DNA of 64,000 nt from Thozetella sp. PMI_491 (Eukaryota; Ascomycota; Sordariomycetes; Chaetosphaeriales; Chaetosphaeriaceae). The translations under genes were made by a program, and so were the position numbers. Location of the stretch: the NCBI GenBank assembly GCA_021432635.1, contig MU270035.1, positions 877,829 to 941,828 of the forward strand, read 5' to 3'. The notes under the pieces were generated by a model that saw nothing but the letters and a program-made list of their open reading frames with translations, searched no databases and was not told the origin of the DNA. Position 1 is the stretch's first letter, and the number at the start of each line of letters is the position of its first letter. Below, in pieces: positions 1 through 8,313 of the stretch.

Positions 1-671
1 CGCAGCTCCGCCTCGCCGCCGCGCTGAGCCCGCAGCTCCCACTATTCCTGCACTCGCGGGCGGCGCATGCCGACTTCGTTGCACATCTCAAGGAAGCCTT
101 CGGCGACCGGCTCGAGCGGCTGGAGAAGGGCGGTGTGGTGCACAGCTTCACCGGCACAGTGGAGGAGATGCGCGAGCTGATGGACCTGGGCCTCTACATC
201 GGCGTCAATGGCTGCAGCTTCAAGACAGCCGAGAACTGCGCCGTCGTCAAGGAGATCGAGCTGTCACGGCTCATGATCGAGACGGACGGGCCGTGGTGCG
301 AGGTCCGGCCCAGCCACGAGGGGTGGAAGTACCTCATCGAGCCCAAGCCGGCACCGCCCCTGGCGGAGACCGAAGCTGCGGGGAATGCACCCGAGACCGT
401 TGGGAACGCCGGTGCGGCCGAGGCCCCGGCCCCGGCGCCGCCCAAGAAGCAGGGCAAGAAGAACCAGAAAAAGGAGCCGGAGGTTCCTGAGCGTTTCAAG
501 GTCGTCAAGAAGGAGAAATGGGAGGAAGGGGCCATGGTCAAGGGGCGGAACGAGCCATGCACAATAGAACGAATCGCCAAGATCGTGGCGGGTATTAAGG
601 GCATCTCGGTGGAAGAGGTCTGCGAGGTGGCTTGGGCAAACACAGTCAAGGTTTTTGACGTAGACTCGTAG
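1..671 (+). CDS. TatD-family metal-dependent hydrolase (3' part, 5' cut by window)
   Basis: The open frame runs from base 3 to a TAG at 669-671 and has no start inside the window, so the N-terminal part is missing. TatD enzymes are TIM-barrel, metal-dependent DNases/hydrolases. Visible family signatures are PLFLHSR (metal-binding His strand), VVHSFTGT (second His) and LMIETDGPWCEVRPSH (C-terminal catalytic Asp followed by the RPSH motif seen in eukaryotic members). A Lys/Pro/Ala-rich stretch of about 50 residues (roughly bases 350-480) interrupts the usual C-terminus, which then resumes with the expected end IAKIVAGIKGISVEEV. Such low-complexity insertions are common in fungal orthologues. 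The gene is convergent with Chl4, with only 237 nt between the two stops. Family assignment is firm; substrate is not known. Confidence 0.9.
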   Translation, partial: QLRLAAALSPQLPLFLHSRAAHADFVAHLKEAFGDRLERLEKGGVVHSFTGTVEEMRELMDLGLYIGVNGCSFKTAENCAVVKEIELSRLMIETDGPWCEVRPSHEGWKYLIEPKPAPPLAETEAAGNAPETVGNAGAAEAPAPAPPKKQGKKNQKKEPEVPERFKVVKKEKWEEGAMVKGRNEPCTIERIAKIVAGIKGISVEEVCEVAWANTVKVFDVDS

Positions 672-908
672 ACTCGTAGACATATAATAGACCTGGGACA
701 ATTCACATGCCGAATGTCGGACTAATCACACAATCGCGTTCGGTGAGCCCGCTGTGGCACGTCCAACAAATGTAGACGCGTCGGTCTTGTTCCATTAGGG
801 TATCAGTACAGCTCTTATGCCCCGAGATAGCAACCGGTACTCCGAGTCCAACCCAACCTGTGCTCCAATGCTAGCTAATATGTACACGGCGAATAGGAAA
901 CGCCCCTC

Positions 909-2483
909 TCACGACTGGCTGCCTCGTATCCTGCCGCTGCGGACGACCCCGACCGTGACACCCTCCTGCCCCGTCATCCAGCCTGGCATACGCTCCCCAT
1001 CAACAATCCCTTGCTCCACCAGACGGCGTATCCCTGCAAAAACATGAACGCCATGGAATGTCAGCCTGATCTCCGGCTTCCAAGACTCATCCGACTCGCC
1101 GCCTCCCTCTTCCTCCACGGCCTCCCGCCCTCGTTCCAGGGCGACCTCGACGTCACTGCGTCGTCCTGCTTTCCGGCTTGGCCTCCTCACCTGCGACACG
1201 CCCTCTCTCGGTTCTGCGTCGCGGTCCTCGGCTCCATTGGTGTCCGGGAAAGGGTCTTGCAGGGCGATATCTACCCTCTCGACGCCCTTTCCGTCGTCGA
1301 GTTTGTTCGAGTCCCCGAACCGCGCTCTCGCAATGAGCTTCGCCTGCTTCGCGAGGCGCTCGTCTTGCCTCGACCCCGGCGAGAGGGCCCGTTTGCGACT
1401 GGCGCCTCGAGGCTTGCGCGAGTCAGAGCTCTCATCAGAGAGCGGCGGCGTGGGCAGCACCGTTACTAAGGGCGAGAGGTGCTGCATCTTATCTGAGTAG
1501 AAACTCCAACCACCACCAGCTCGGTTCGTCCTATTGGGGCCTCTTCTATCCACGAGCTCCGCCAGGTTCTTAGTCGACAGATTAGTCGGCTTCAGCGTAA
1601 AGTGTTCCCGCGGCCGAGACAGCGCCTTGGGGATGCCTTCGATGATGAGGTTGTGGAGTGTCTTAGCATCGCCCGGCTGAAACATGACGTTCGTCTGCGC
1701 CTTCGATATGTAGACGTGGGGAGATGAATCGGGAAAGGCGACGTAGATGCTCCGCGACGAATCGAAGCTCCCGGCTCTCCCATCCGCGTCCTGGAGCGCA
1801 AGGGTGGTGTTGTAGGGCGAGTCCAGGACCAAGATGCGGAGGAGGGTGACGGGGAGCGACCCGTGGCGGTCGAAACAGTAATGGACCTTGACATCCGGGA
1901 GGACCTGAGTCTGCAGGGTCTGGAGGAACGACTGCGGGTGGAAGATGGGAAGAGCGAGCGACTCGAGGTCGGCCTCGGCCTCATCTTCGACGTCGGCATC
2001 GTCGGCCTGCGGCTTCAGCGGTACCACTCGATATGCCGCCCATTTCAGAGCCAGGGGGCATTCGTTCAGATACTGGAAGTCGGCCATGGCCAGCTGGTAC
2101 AGGGTGATGCCGTGCAGCCAGTCGCACTCGGTGATCCTGCCGAGCACCTCGCTCTTTGGCCCCTTGCGGCCGGCCATGGCTTGGTAGATGCCGCGCAGGC
2201 GCCCGAGCGAGCGGGCTGGGAGGAAGGCATCCTCGCCAAACTCATCCTCGTAGTCTTCTTCGTCGTCGCTAGCGACATCCAAGCCTCGCCGCTCCCGGAG
2301 GTGGTGCTTCAAGAGCCTCGGGGCCGAGAGGTCAGAGGTGCTCGCGCTGGTCCAGGAGATGGCGAGGGTCAGGAGAGACGAGCGAGACAGCCGGGCCAAG
2401 GACTTCTGGACAATCCGGTTGGTACATTCGATGCGCAGGTGCGAGGGCAGCTGGGCCCCCGTCGGGATGGAGAGGCCGGCCAT
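909..2483 (-). CDS. chl4: Kinetochore protein Chl4/Mis15 (CENP-N homologue)
   Basis: This is an intronless 524-residue frame from ATG 2483-2481. Chl4/CENP-N belongs to the constitutive centromere-associated network (COMA/CCAN) that links the CENP-A nucleosome to the outer kinetochore. The N-terminus (residues 1-60) fits the Chl4 fold (PSHLRIECTNRIVQKSLARL). The central region contains LRILVLDSPYNTTLALQ, and the C-terminus ends in the family block PEIRLTFHGVHVFAGIRRLV followed by VTVGVVRSGRI. A Ser/Arg-rich, probably disordered linker (about residues 330-470) separates the two conserved ends. The gene is divergent from the bZIP gene across 2.2 kb. Identification rests on the two conserved ends; confidence is good. 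Confidence 0.85.
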   Translation of the reverse strand: MAGLSIPTGAQLPSHLRIECTNRIVQKSLARLSRSSLLTLAISWTSASTSDLSAPRLLKHHLRERRGLDVASDDEEDYEDEFGEDAFLPARSLGRLRGIYQAMAGRKGPKSEVLGRITECDWLHGITLYQLAMADFQYLNECPLALKWAAYRVVPLKPQADDADVEDEAEADLESLALPIFHPQSFLQTLQTQVLPDVKVHYCFDRHGSLPVTLLRILVLDSPYNTTLALQDADGRAGSFDSSRSIYVAFPDSSPHVYISKAQTNVMFQPGDAKTLHNLIIEGIPKALSRPREHFTLKPTNLSTKNLAELVDRRGPNRTNRAGGGWSFYSDKMQHLSPLVTVLPTPPLSDESSDSRKPRGASRKRALSPGSRQDERLAKQAKLIARARFGDSNKLDDGKGVERVDIALQDPFPDTNGAEDRDAEPREGVSQVRRPSRKAGRRSDVEVALERGREAVEEEGGGESDESWKPEIRLTFHGVHVFAGIRRLVEQGIVDGERMPGWMTGQEGVTVGVVRSGRIRGSQS

Positions 2484-4085
2484 GACAGGCGCCGCGCAGC
2501 CCCTCTCTCCTTGTTCCCTCTCTTGGCGCGTGAGTAAATGGGTGTGTAGGAGTGCTTGTGCGTGTGTTTAAAACTTAGCGGGCTCCGAAGCTTAAGCATC
2601 TCTAGAAAATGGGGGCTATTCTCGCATAGGGGGGAATAGGAGTCGTCCCCTGCCCCATATGTCGAGCTCGCGCCGGTTGCCTGTCAACAGTCACCTCTGT
2701 ATTTACTCTTTGGCCGCCGCCCAACCGTCAGACGCTGCGCCCGGCTTTTCGAAGACGCGTCTGTGGGGCTCCAGAAAAACGGCGCGCTGCAGCAGAGGGC
2801 CCGTGCTTTCGGGTTGGCCGCTCCATTAGTCAGGGTTCCTGCAGAGCAGCACCGAAGCGAGCGCATCTGCTGCAGTCTGCTGGTGAGTGGGGCGCTTGGA
2901 CCTCAGGCGGATATTTGCCGGGCGAGCGAGTCGTGCACATATTACGCCAGGCGTACGAAGTAGTGCCAAACAGATCCCGATCACTTCCCGAGCACCGCCC
3001 GGTAGATAGACCCGACGTCGGAGGAGCTCCGTCGGTTTCGACGGCTGTCTTGCTTGGCTTGCTGCATTGGTGAGACTTAGCGCATGCCGGGCGAAAGGGC
3101 GCCGGAGTAGGTGCTAAACGAAGCGAGAAACAAAGAGAGAAATTTCCATACACTCTCACACAGTCTCGTACATGAAAGAGACGACTTCTGCATTTACCAT
3201 TTTGAGAACGCTGAACTAAAAAGGAATCGCGCTCGACCCCCAGCCTGCCAGCAACGCGGTTGTCGCGCTCTCGCCGGGGCGGGGTTGGGTGCTGGGCTGC
3301 AAAGGGGTATTGCGAAATTTCAGCGAGCGTGGCGGCGCTGTTTCGACATGTGGGGGGCCCTCGCAAAATGGATGACGAGCCGTCGCACTGAAGGGCGCCC
3401 ACTACTTGGTCGCTATGAGCCGACGACGCCTTCCGTGCCCCGCTGCGTGCGCAATGAACAAAAGAACAAGTTTCTTTTCAAGTCTCGACCCACACCGCTC
3501 CTCATTCCTCTCTCCCGCCCCTTCCCAGGCAAGGGCGCGCGCATGGGAAATCCCTTGAAGGAGGGAGGCCTTCGCCGCAGTCTTCCCGGCTTTCTGCTGG
3601 GGTCGGCATGTTTGTACTGAATGAAGGAGGGGCTCCGGCCGGGTGGTTCTCGTCAGGAAGCGCGGGGCAGCTGGCAGGGCAGGTGCCGTTGCCGGTCCCA
3701 TCGGGAGTCTCGAGCACATGTGGGAAAAAACAATACGACAATGTACCTCCATAGAGCGCCAATATACAAATCTTGACAATCATACCACGACCCGTCGCAG
3801 CCGGCGACCACTGCACAAAGCCGCCTCAGCGAGCGAGCGCTGCAGAGAGGTAACATGCCATTGGGCAAGGCTTACCACCAACGATTGGTAAAAGTGGCGG
3901 GCAGCGTTGCTTGATTGGCCCCGGTGGGCACCTGGCCGCCAGGACAGCGGGGGGACTACCGAGGGAGTGGGATGTTCAATCTGCGCTTGACTAATCAGGC
4001 CGTGGGTGTGCACCTGGTTTTTCCCTGGCCCCTCCTCCTGCTGCTTGGCCCCTCCTGGACCCGCGAAGTCTTTCCACTTCCGATG
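2484..4085. other. Intergenic region between divergent Chl4 and bZIP genes
   Basis: No frame here shows family features or coding-like continuity. The several frames of 60-190 codons are Arg/Pro-rich and use non-ATG starts. The stretch should hold the promoters of both flanking genes. ATTGG (reverse CCAAT) elements are visible, for example at about 3914, but no promoter element can be assigned with confidence. Confidence 0.6.
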
Positions 4086-4725
4086 CTGGCGCCGACAGTG
4101 GAGAGAGAGTGGGCTACCTACCGCCCTCGCCATCGAACTAATCGCCCACCAGACCCTGAATTACCCGGCCATTCGCACCGCTTTGCTTTTTCACTCCCTC
4201 CCAACCCGCAACCGCACATCTGCTGCTATCATCCTTCTCCGCGATCACCCTCCGCACACACGGTTCGCAGGAAGCCAAACACAGGACCTTGAAGGAACCC
4301 CCGCGACGCCAAAGTCAGCACGTCTCGACGCAGCACTTTGTCTCGCCCTCGGAGCTTATCCAGCCCACCACCCCTCACCCGAGCGTGTGACTCGATTTTC
4401 CGGGGAAGGAAAGCACAGCGCCGAAAAAAAAAGGAAAAGCGAGCCCGCCGGCCGCATCCCGCTAATTAGGGCCAGTTCTTAAGGGCAAAACACCCCCCGC
4501 TCACGCCCTTGGAGTGCATCTGCCTCCTCAGCAGCAAAGCAACGGCAACGCCCAACAGCTTGCAGCGCCGACCGATTGATTGTTCGAAAGCCAGGCTGGG
4601 AGATTTTGGAAGATCCGAGGTCCGAGCAGGATTGTTCTCGTGGGAGGGTCCCGCCAGTCGAGGCGCCGCAGCATTAAATCGCTCGCAAAGAACAACAGCA
4701 GCAGCAACCGCCGTCGCTTGCAGAC
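4086..4725 (+). other. Upstream leader of the bZIP gene with no ATG triplet
   Basis: From 4086 to the bZIP start codon at 4726 I find no ATG in any frame; the last upstream one is at 4083. The stretch is rich in C/A and contains GCAGCA/ACAACAG runs just before the start. It is the probable 5' untranslated region, although the transcription start cannot be seen. Confidence 0.5.
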
Positions 4726-6539
4726 ATGGCCTTTAGCAGCCGCAGGGGCCAGGCCCCGTTCCTGCGCAACCTCAACGTGCAGGAGCCGGCGATGGAGGAA
4801 CTCATCACGGACGATGAGATGGCGAGGGATCTGGCCATGTTCACCAACACCCAGTTCTACGACTTCGACTCGGGCCAGAACACCGACTTCCAAGCCCCGC
4901 CTGTGAAGCCCGAGACCACCACGGAGCCGCAGTCGGCCGCGACCGAGGCGGCGACGGGCTCCGACTCGATGCTAGACGACTTCGGTATGGACTTCATCGC
5001 AGGTTAGTCGAACTCTTTCTTTTCCTTCTTCCCTTCCCTTTCTTCTGCCCTGTCAACTGTCGCCTGGTTTACAAATACACCCCCGGTTTTATGTGCATTT
5101 GCCACCCTTGCTTGTTTTTCTTCTTATGGCTGCTGTTATTTGGTTATTATGGCTATTTCTATTCGTCCCTTCCACTGCCCCTCTCCCCTCCCTCCCATCG
5201 CCTTTCTCCTACATGACGTATAAATCCGATTCTTCACACGGCCGGGATCTTGGGGGAAAACTATCCCCGTCGAGGACCCGAATCCGTCAAGCGGGAAGAA
5301 AAAGGGAAGGGCGCAGTGGACTGGTTGAGTGAGACAGGCAAGTGCCTTCACTAGCATATGGGAGACTGGGACAGCGTGTGAGGGTGTATCACGACCCCTC
5401 TCCGAGCACGACAGCTTCCAACCATGGAGATGCGAATGGCTTATCGCAAAATCGGAGAACGGGACGCACCCCACCCTGCTGCTGCGCGATTCCCCCATGT
5501 TTTTTGAAGCCTTTCTCATTGGAAGGCGGTCGCTGCTGGGCATGCATGCGACCTCGAGTGCCTGGGCGAGCGCCCCAATTTGGCCTGGCAAATGGTGGGG
5601 CTTACCGAGATGGTGTGATTTCTCGTGACCTGGGAGCGATGGTGCAATCGGTGATGGCGCAAGACAACACCGCTCCCGTCCGTCTAATCGCATTACGCCT
5701 TCCGCTGTTCAGCTCCACCATCTCTGTTTCCCCTTAGGCTCTTCCCGTTTCTTCATCGACGACGCCGTCGTCCCCGCTCCCCCGGGCTACGATCTTTATC
5801 CCCCCGGAACTCCTGCCGCCACCCCCCAAACTCCCCCCTTCCCTCCCTTTGATTTTTGTGTTTCGGTCTCGACTCCCCTCGCCAGCCCCATCGAATGCCC
5901 ACAACCCTGTGAAACCTCCTTGCTGACCATGGCACAATGGCTCCAGGCGACTTCAGCTTTGGCGGTTTCGACACCACATACACATCGCCCTCCATCCCGG
6001 CGTTTCCGGAGAACCACCTGGGCAATTTGCAGCCCATCCAGCCTAGCCCTCAGGCCGGCTACCACGCCTCGGTGCAGCACCAGCAGCCGGGCTATGCACC
6101 ACCGCCTCAGCGCGTAGGCGCCGGCGGCGATAACCACAAGCCCGAATCGGTTGCCAGCCCCAACCGTCCCCTCAGCTTCGAGGAGGCGTCTAGGCTCGCC
6201 GCCGAGGAGGACAAACGGCGCCGCAATACGGCCGCTAGCGCCCGCTTCCGTATCAAGAAGAAGCAGCGCGAGCAGGCCCTCGAGAAATCGGCCAAGGACA
6301 TGACGGAGAAGGTCACAAACCTCGAGGGCCGCGTCACGGCGCTCGAGACGGAAAACAAGTGGCTCAAGGACATGCTCATGGAGAAGCACGACGGCAAGAT
6401 CGACCTCGACAAACTATGGAGGGCCTTCAGCATCGCCAAGGAGTCGACTCCTTCCAAAGACAGCCGCTCCAAGTCCCGATCGAGTAGCAGCGAATCCGAG
6501 ACAGAATCTAAGCCCGAGATCAAAGCGAAATCGCGGTAA
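4726..6539 (+). CDS. cys-3: bZIP transcription factor of the CYS-3/MetR (Zip1-type) sulfur-regulator family
   Basis: Model join(4726..5002,5947..6539), about 289 residues. The basic region EEDKRRRNTAASARFRIKK carries the invariant N-x-x-A-A-x-x-x-R core and runs into a heptad-repeat zipper (KVTNLEGRVTALETENKWL). This is the form typical of Neurospora CYS-3, Aspergillus MetR and fission-yeast Zip1, which switch on sulfur-assimilation genes when sulfur is low. The N-terminus is acidic with a conserved-looking DLAMFTNTQFYDFDSGQNTDF block, a likely activation or degron region. The tail is a Ser/Arg/Lys-rich stretch. Exon 1 ends GCA-G before GTTAGT and exon 2 resumes after CTCCAG, giving IAG|DFSFGG. 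The resulting intron of 944 nt is very long for a fungus and holds an open candidate exon (5738-5857) and an in-frame ATG at 5937, so isoforms are possible. Family call strong; the exact orthologue (cys-3) is probable. Confidence 0.85.
5738..5857 (+). other. Candidate cassette exon inside the long bZIP intron
   Basis: After a pyrimidine-rich CCCCTTAG acceptor ending at 5737, a 120-nt segment is open in the phase set by exon 1. It is followed by a GTGTTT donor at 5858 that rejoins exon 2 at 5947 in phase. It would add about 40 residues rich in Pro/Asp/Phe (for example RFFIDDAVVPAPPGYDLYPP). Third positions are mostly C or T, as in neighbouring coding DNA. Not transcript-supported; it may simply be a C/T-rich intron segment. 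Confidence 0.35.
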
Positions 6540-7125
6540 TCGGCGGCGGCGGAGCTTTACGGGATGAACTAGGCGCCACGAATGCACGGAGGGACCGGCC
6601 GATCATATGGAGTTCGCCCCGCGGGAGGCTGTGGGTTGTGTCTTGGTTTTTAACGGCGAATTGGTTGCTTGCGCTCGGTGGGATATAGGAATCAGATAAG
6701 GAGGGACGGCAGCGGAGGGAATACCTGTACATGGGAGGCTTGGATAGGGGCTGGGCGCCGGTGTAGAGCAAACAAAATTGGCTCTACATCGCTGCGCCTG
6801 GGCCATGGTAAAGTGTATTTGGCACTCTATATGTGTGATGAAGTGCTTTTTCATCGTTCTGTTGTCTTTGTAGACGGCCACATCAGGAGGTCGATCATAC
6901 AAGAAGAAAATCTAGTGTGGCTTTGCCAAAAATTCTATTTTGGAGCTTCCGCGCCTCTAAGATCACATTTTGAATATCAAGACATCTCAAGAGGGTTCTC
7001 CGTTGAACATGATGCAGAAGCAGGAGGAAATGATTCTTCTGATCATCATCCTGCTGCTCTCCTTCCCTGGCCACGGGAATCTGGTCATCCCGGCATCTAG
7101 TTTTAGGTTGCTATGAGCTTGCTGC
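6540..7125. other. Convergent 3' intergenic region
   Basis: This lies between the convergent bZIP and unknown-protein genes and should contain both 3' UTRs. No gene is seen. A single ATCAGATAA lies at 6691-6699, but it is isolated and far from any start codon. Confidence 0.6.
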
Positions 7126-8313
7126 TTATTTGCCCTTCTCCGCCTCTGCGGCGGCCCTCAGAGCACCTAATCGTAGCTTGTTCCGCTTCCCCAGGATGCG
7201 CAGGGCATTCTGTCGTTCGATCTCGGCCATCTCTCCCCAGTTCGCGATGCGCGAAAGCGTCCCGTCCCGCCCGACAACCATAGGCCCTAGTTTATCTAAT
7301 ATGACCGCCTTGCCGTTCACCTCGACGGTCGTCGTCGCGGTGGCGTCGTCGCCCTCCCCGTCGCCAGGGGCGGGTAGTGGAAGCAGTGTTGCGCTAGCCT
7401 GTTGCCCCTGGGCGGCGGCGTCGTCCACGCCTCCAGCATCCTGGGAGCTACCGCCAACGCCAACAGCGCCGGTAGCAGCACCCTGCGGACGATCAGAGTC
7501 TGCCTCTGCCGCGCCCTCGACCGTCGCACGAGGGGCAGGGGGTGCGGCTACCGTAGGCTCTGCTGCCGTTGCCGCTGCTGGCTCTTGCGGCGGTGTGCCC
7601 GCAGGCGCCTCCCCGCTTCCTACATCCATCTTCATGCTGTCGTGCTGGGGTATGGGTCCAGCGTGCGCTTGGGCGTGGCCGGGCGATTGTGAATTCACAG
7701 GGCACTCTGACGTGCTCGCGGCGGGTGCGGGGCCGGGTTGAAAAGGGGTGGGGCTCTGCTGCAAGCTGCTGCCGCTCTTGGATGCGCTCGAGTGGAAGAA
7801 GCGCAGGGACTGAGGGAGGACGGGATGGGAATGGGGGCTACGGGTGGGGATAGTCCCGGGTGAGCAACCGATGCAGGCAGGTCTGGTGGCCGGCTCCTTC
7901 AGCTGCGGGAGGTGGTGGTGGAGCTGTTGGTGCTGGCGTGCTCTGCTAGACAATGGCCCGGGATGAGCTGCAGTTGGCGGGTAGGCTGCGGCCGAGGTAA
8001 CAGCGGCGGCGGCGATGGTGATGATGGGCTGGCGCCTGAGCGGCCTGCTGCTACGGGCGCCTTCACGTGGAAACAGCAGGCGAGGCAGGGTTGCTGCAGC
8101 ACGCGATTGGCACGCGGGGGGCCGCTGGGCAGCGATGGCGACAGACGGGCGGGTGCTGGATATTAGTCGGTGAAAGGGGCGATGGGGGTCACCGTGGTAA
8201 GCCGGAGCACGCGATGGGAAGGTTGCAGATACGCGGGCCTCTAGGAGTGGGCGGCGCGATGTCGTGATGCGGTTCCAGATGGGCATCTGATGAAGACCGG
8301 CGGGGGAGGACAT
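7126..8313 (-). CDS. Uncharacterised protein, basic N-terminus with a conserved-looking short C-terminal module
   Basis: This is a single 395-residue frame from ATG 8313-8311. I do not recognise a named family. The first ~100 residues are rich in Arg/Ser/Ala/Pro with very few acidic residues, resembling a mitochondrial targeting region (inference). The middle (~residues 100-320) is Pro/Ala/Thr/Gly-rich and looks disordered. The last ~70 residues differ sharply: they read as a compact, charged segment (VILDKLGPMVVGRDGTLSRI, then NWGEMAEIERQNALRILGKR). I recall this type of C-terminus from short uncharacterised fungal proteins, but cannot confirm it here. The gene is convergent with the bZIP gene. 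That the frame is a real gene is likely from length and the distinctive C-terminus. Confidence 0.7.
   Translation of the reverse strand: MSSPAGLHQMPIWNRITTSRRPLLEARVSATFPSRAPAYHGDPHRPFHRLISSTRPSVAIAAQRPPACQSRAAATLPRLLFPREGARSSRPLRRQPIITIAAAAVTSAAAYPPTAAHPGPLSSRARQHQQLHHHLPQLKEPATRPACIGCSPGTIPTRSPHSHPVLPQSLRFFHSSASKSGSSLQQSPTPFQPGPAPAASTSECPVNSQSPGHAQAHAGPIPQHDSMKMDVGSGEAPAGTPPQEPAAATAAEPTVAAPPAPRATVEGAAEADSDRPQGAATGAVGVGGSSQDAGGVDDAAAQGQQASATLLPLPAPGDGEGDDATATTTVEVNGKAVILDKLGPMVVGRDGTLSRIANWGEMAEIERQNALRILGKRNKLRLGALRAAAEAEKGK

Noticed and set aside
1863-2537. 224-codon plus-strand frame
   Set aside because: Antisense to the Chl4 gene, non-conserved composition and no domain.
2830-3779. Overlapping frames of 104-190 codons on both strands
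   Set aside because: No domain, skewed Arg/Pro composition and non-ATG starts; lies in a divergent promoter.
4509-4736. 75-codon frame overlapping the bZIP start, a possible uORF
   Set aside because: It begins with TTG, and no ATG exists in the 640 nt before the bZIP start.
6691-6699. ATCAGATAA outside the iron module
   Set aside because: Single site in a 3' flank. About one chance match is expected in the window, as with the isolated copy at 15671-15679.
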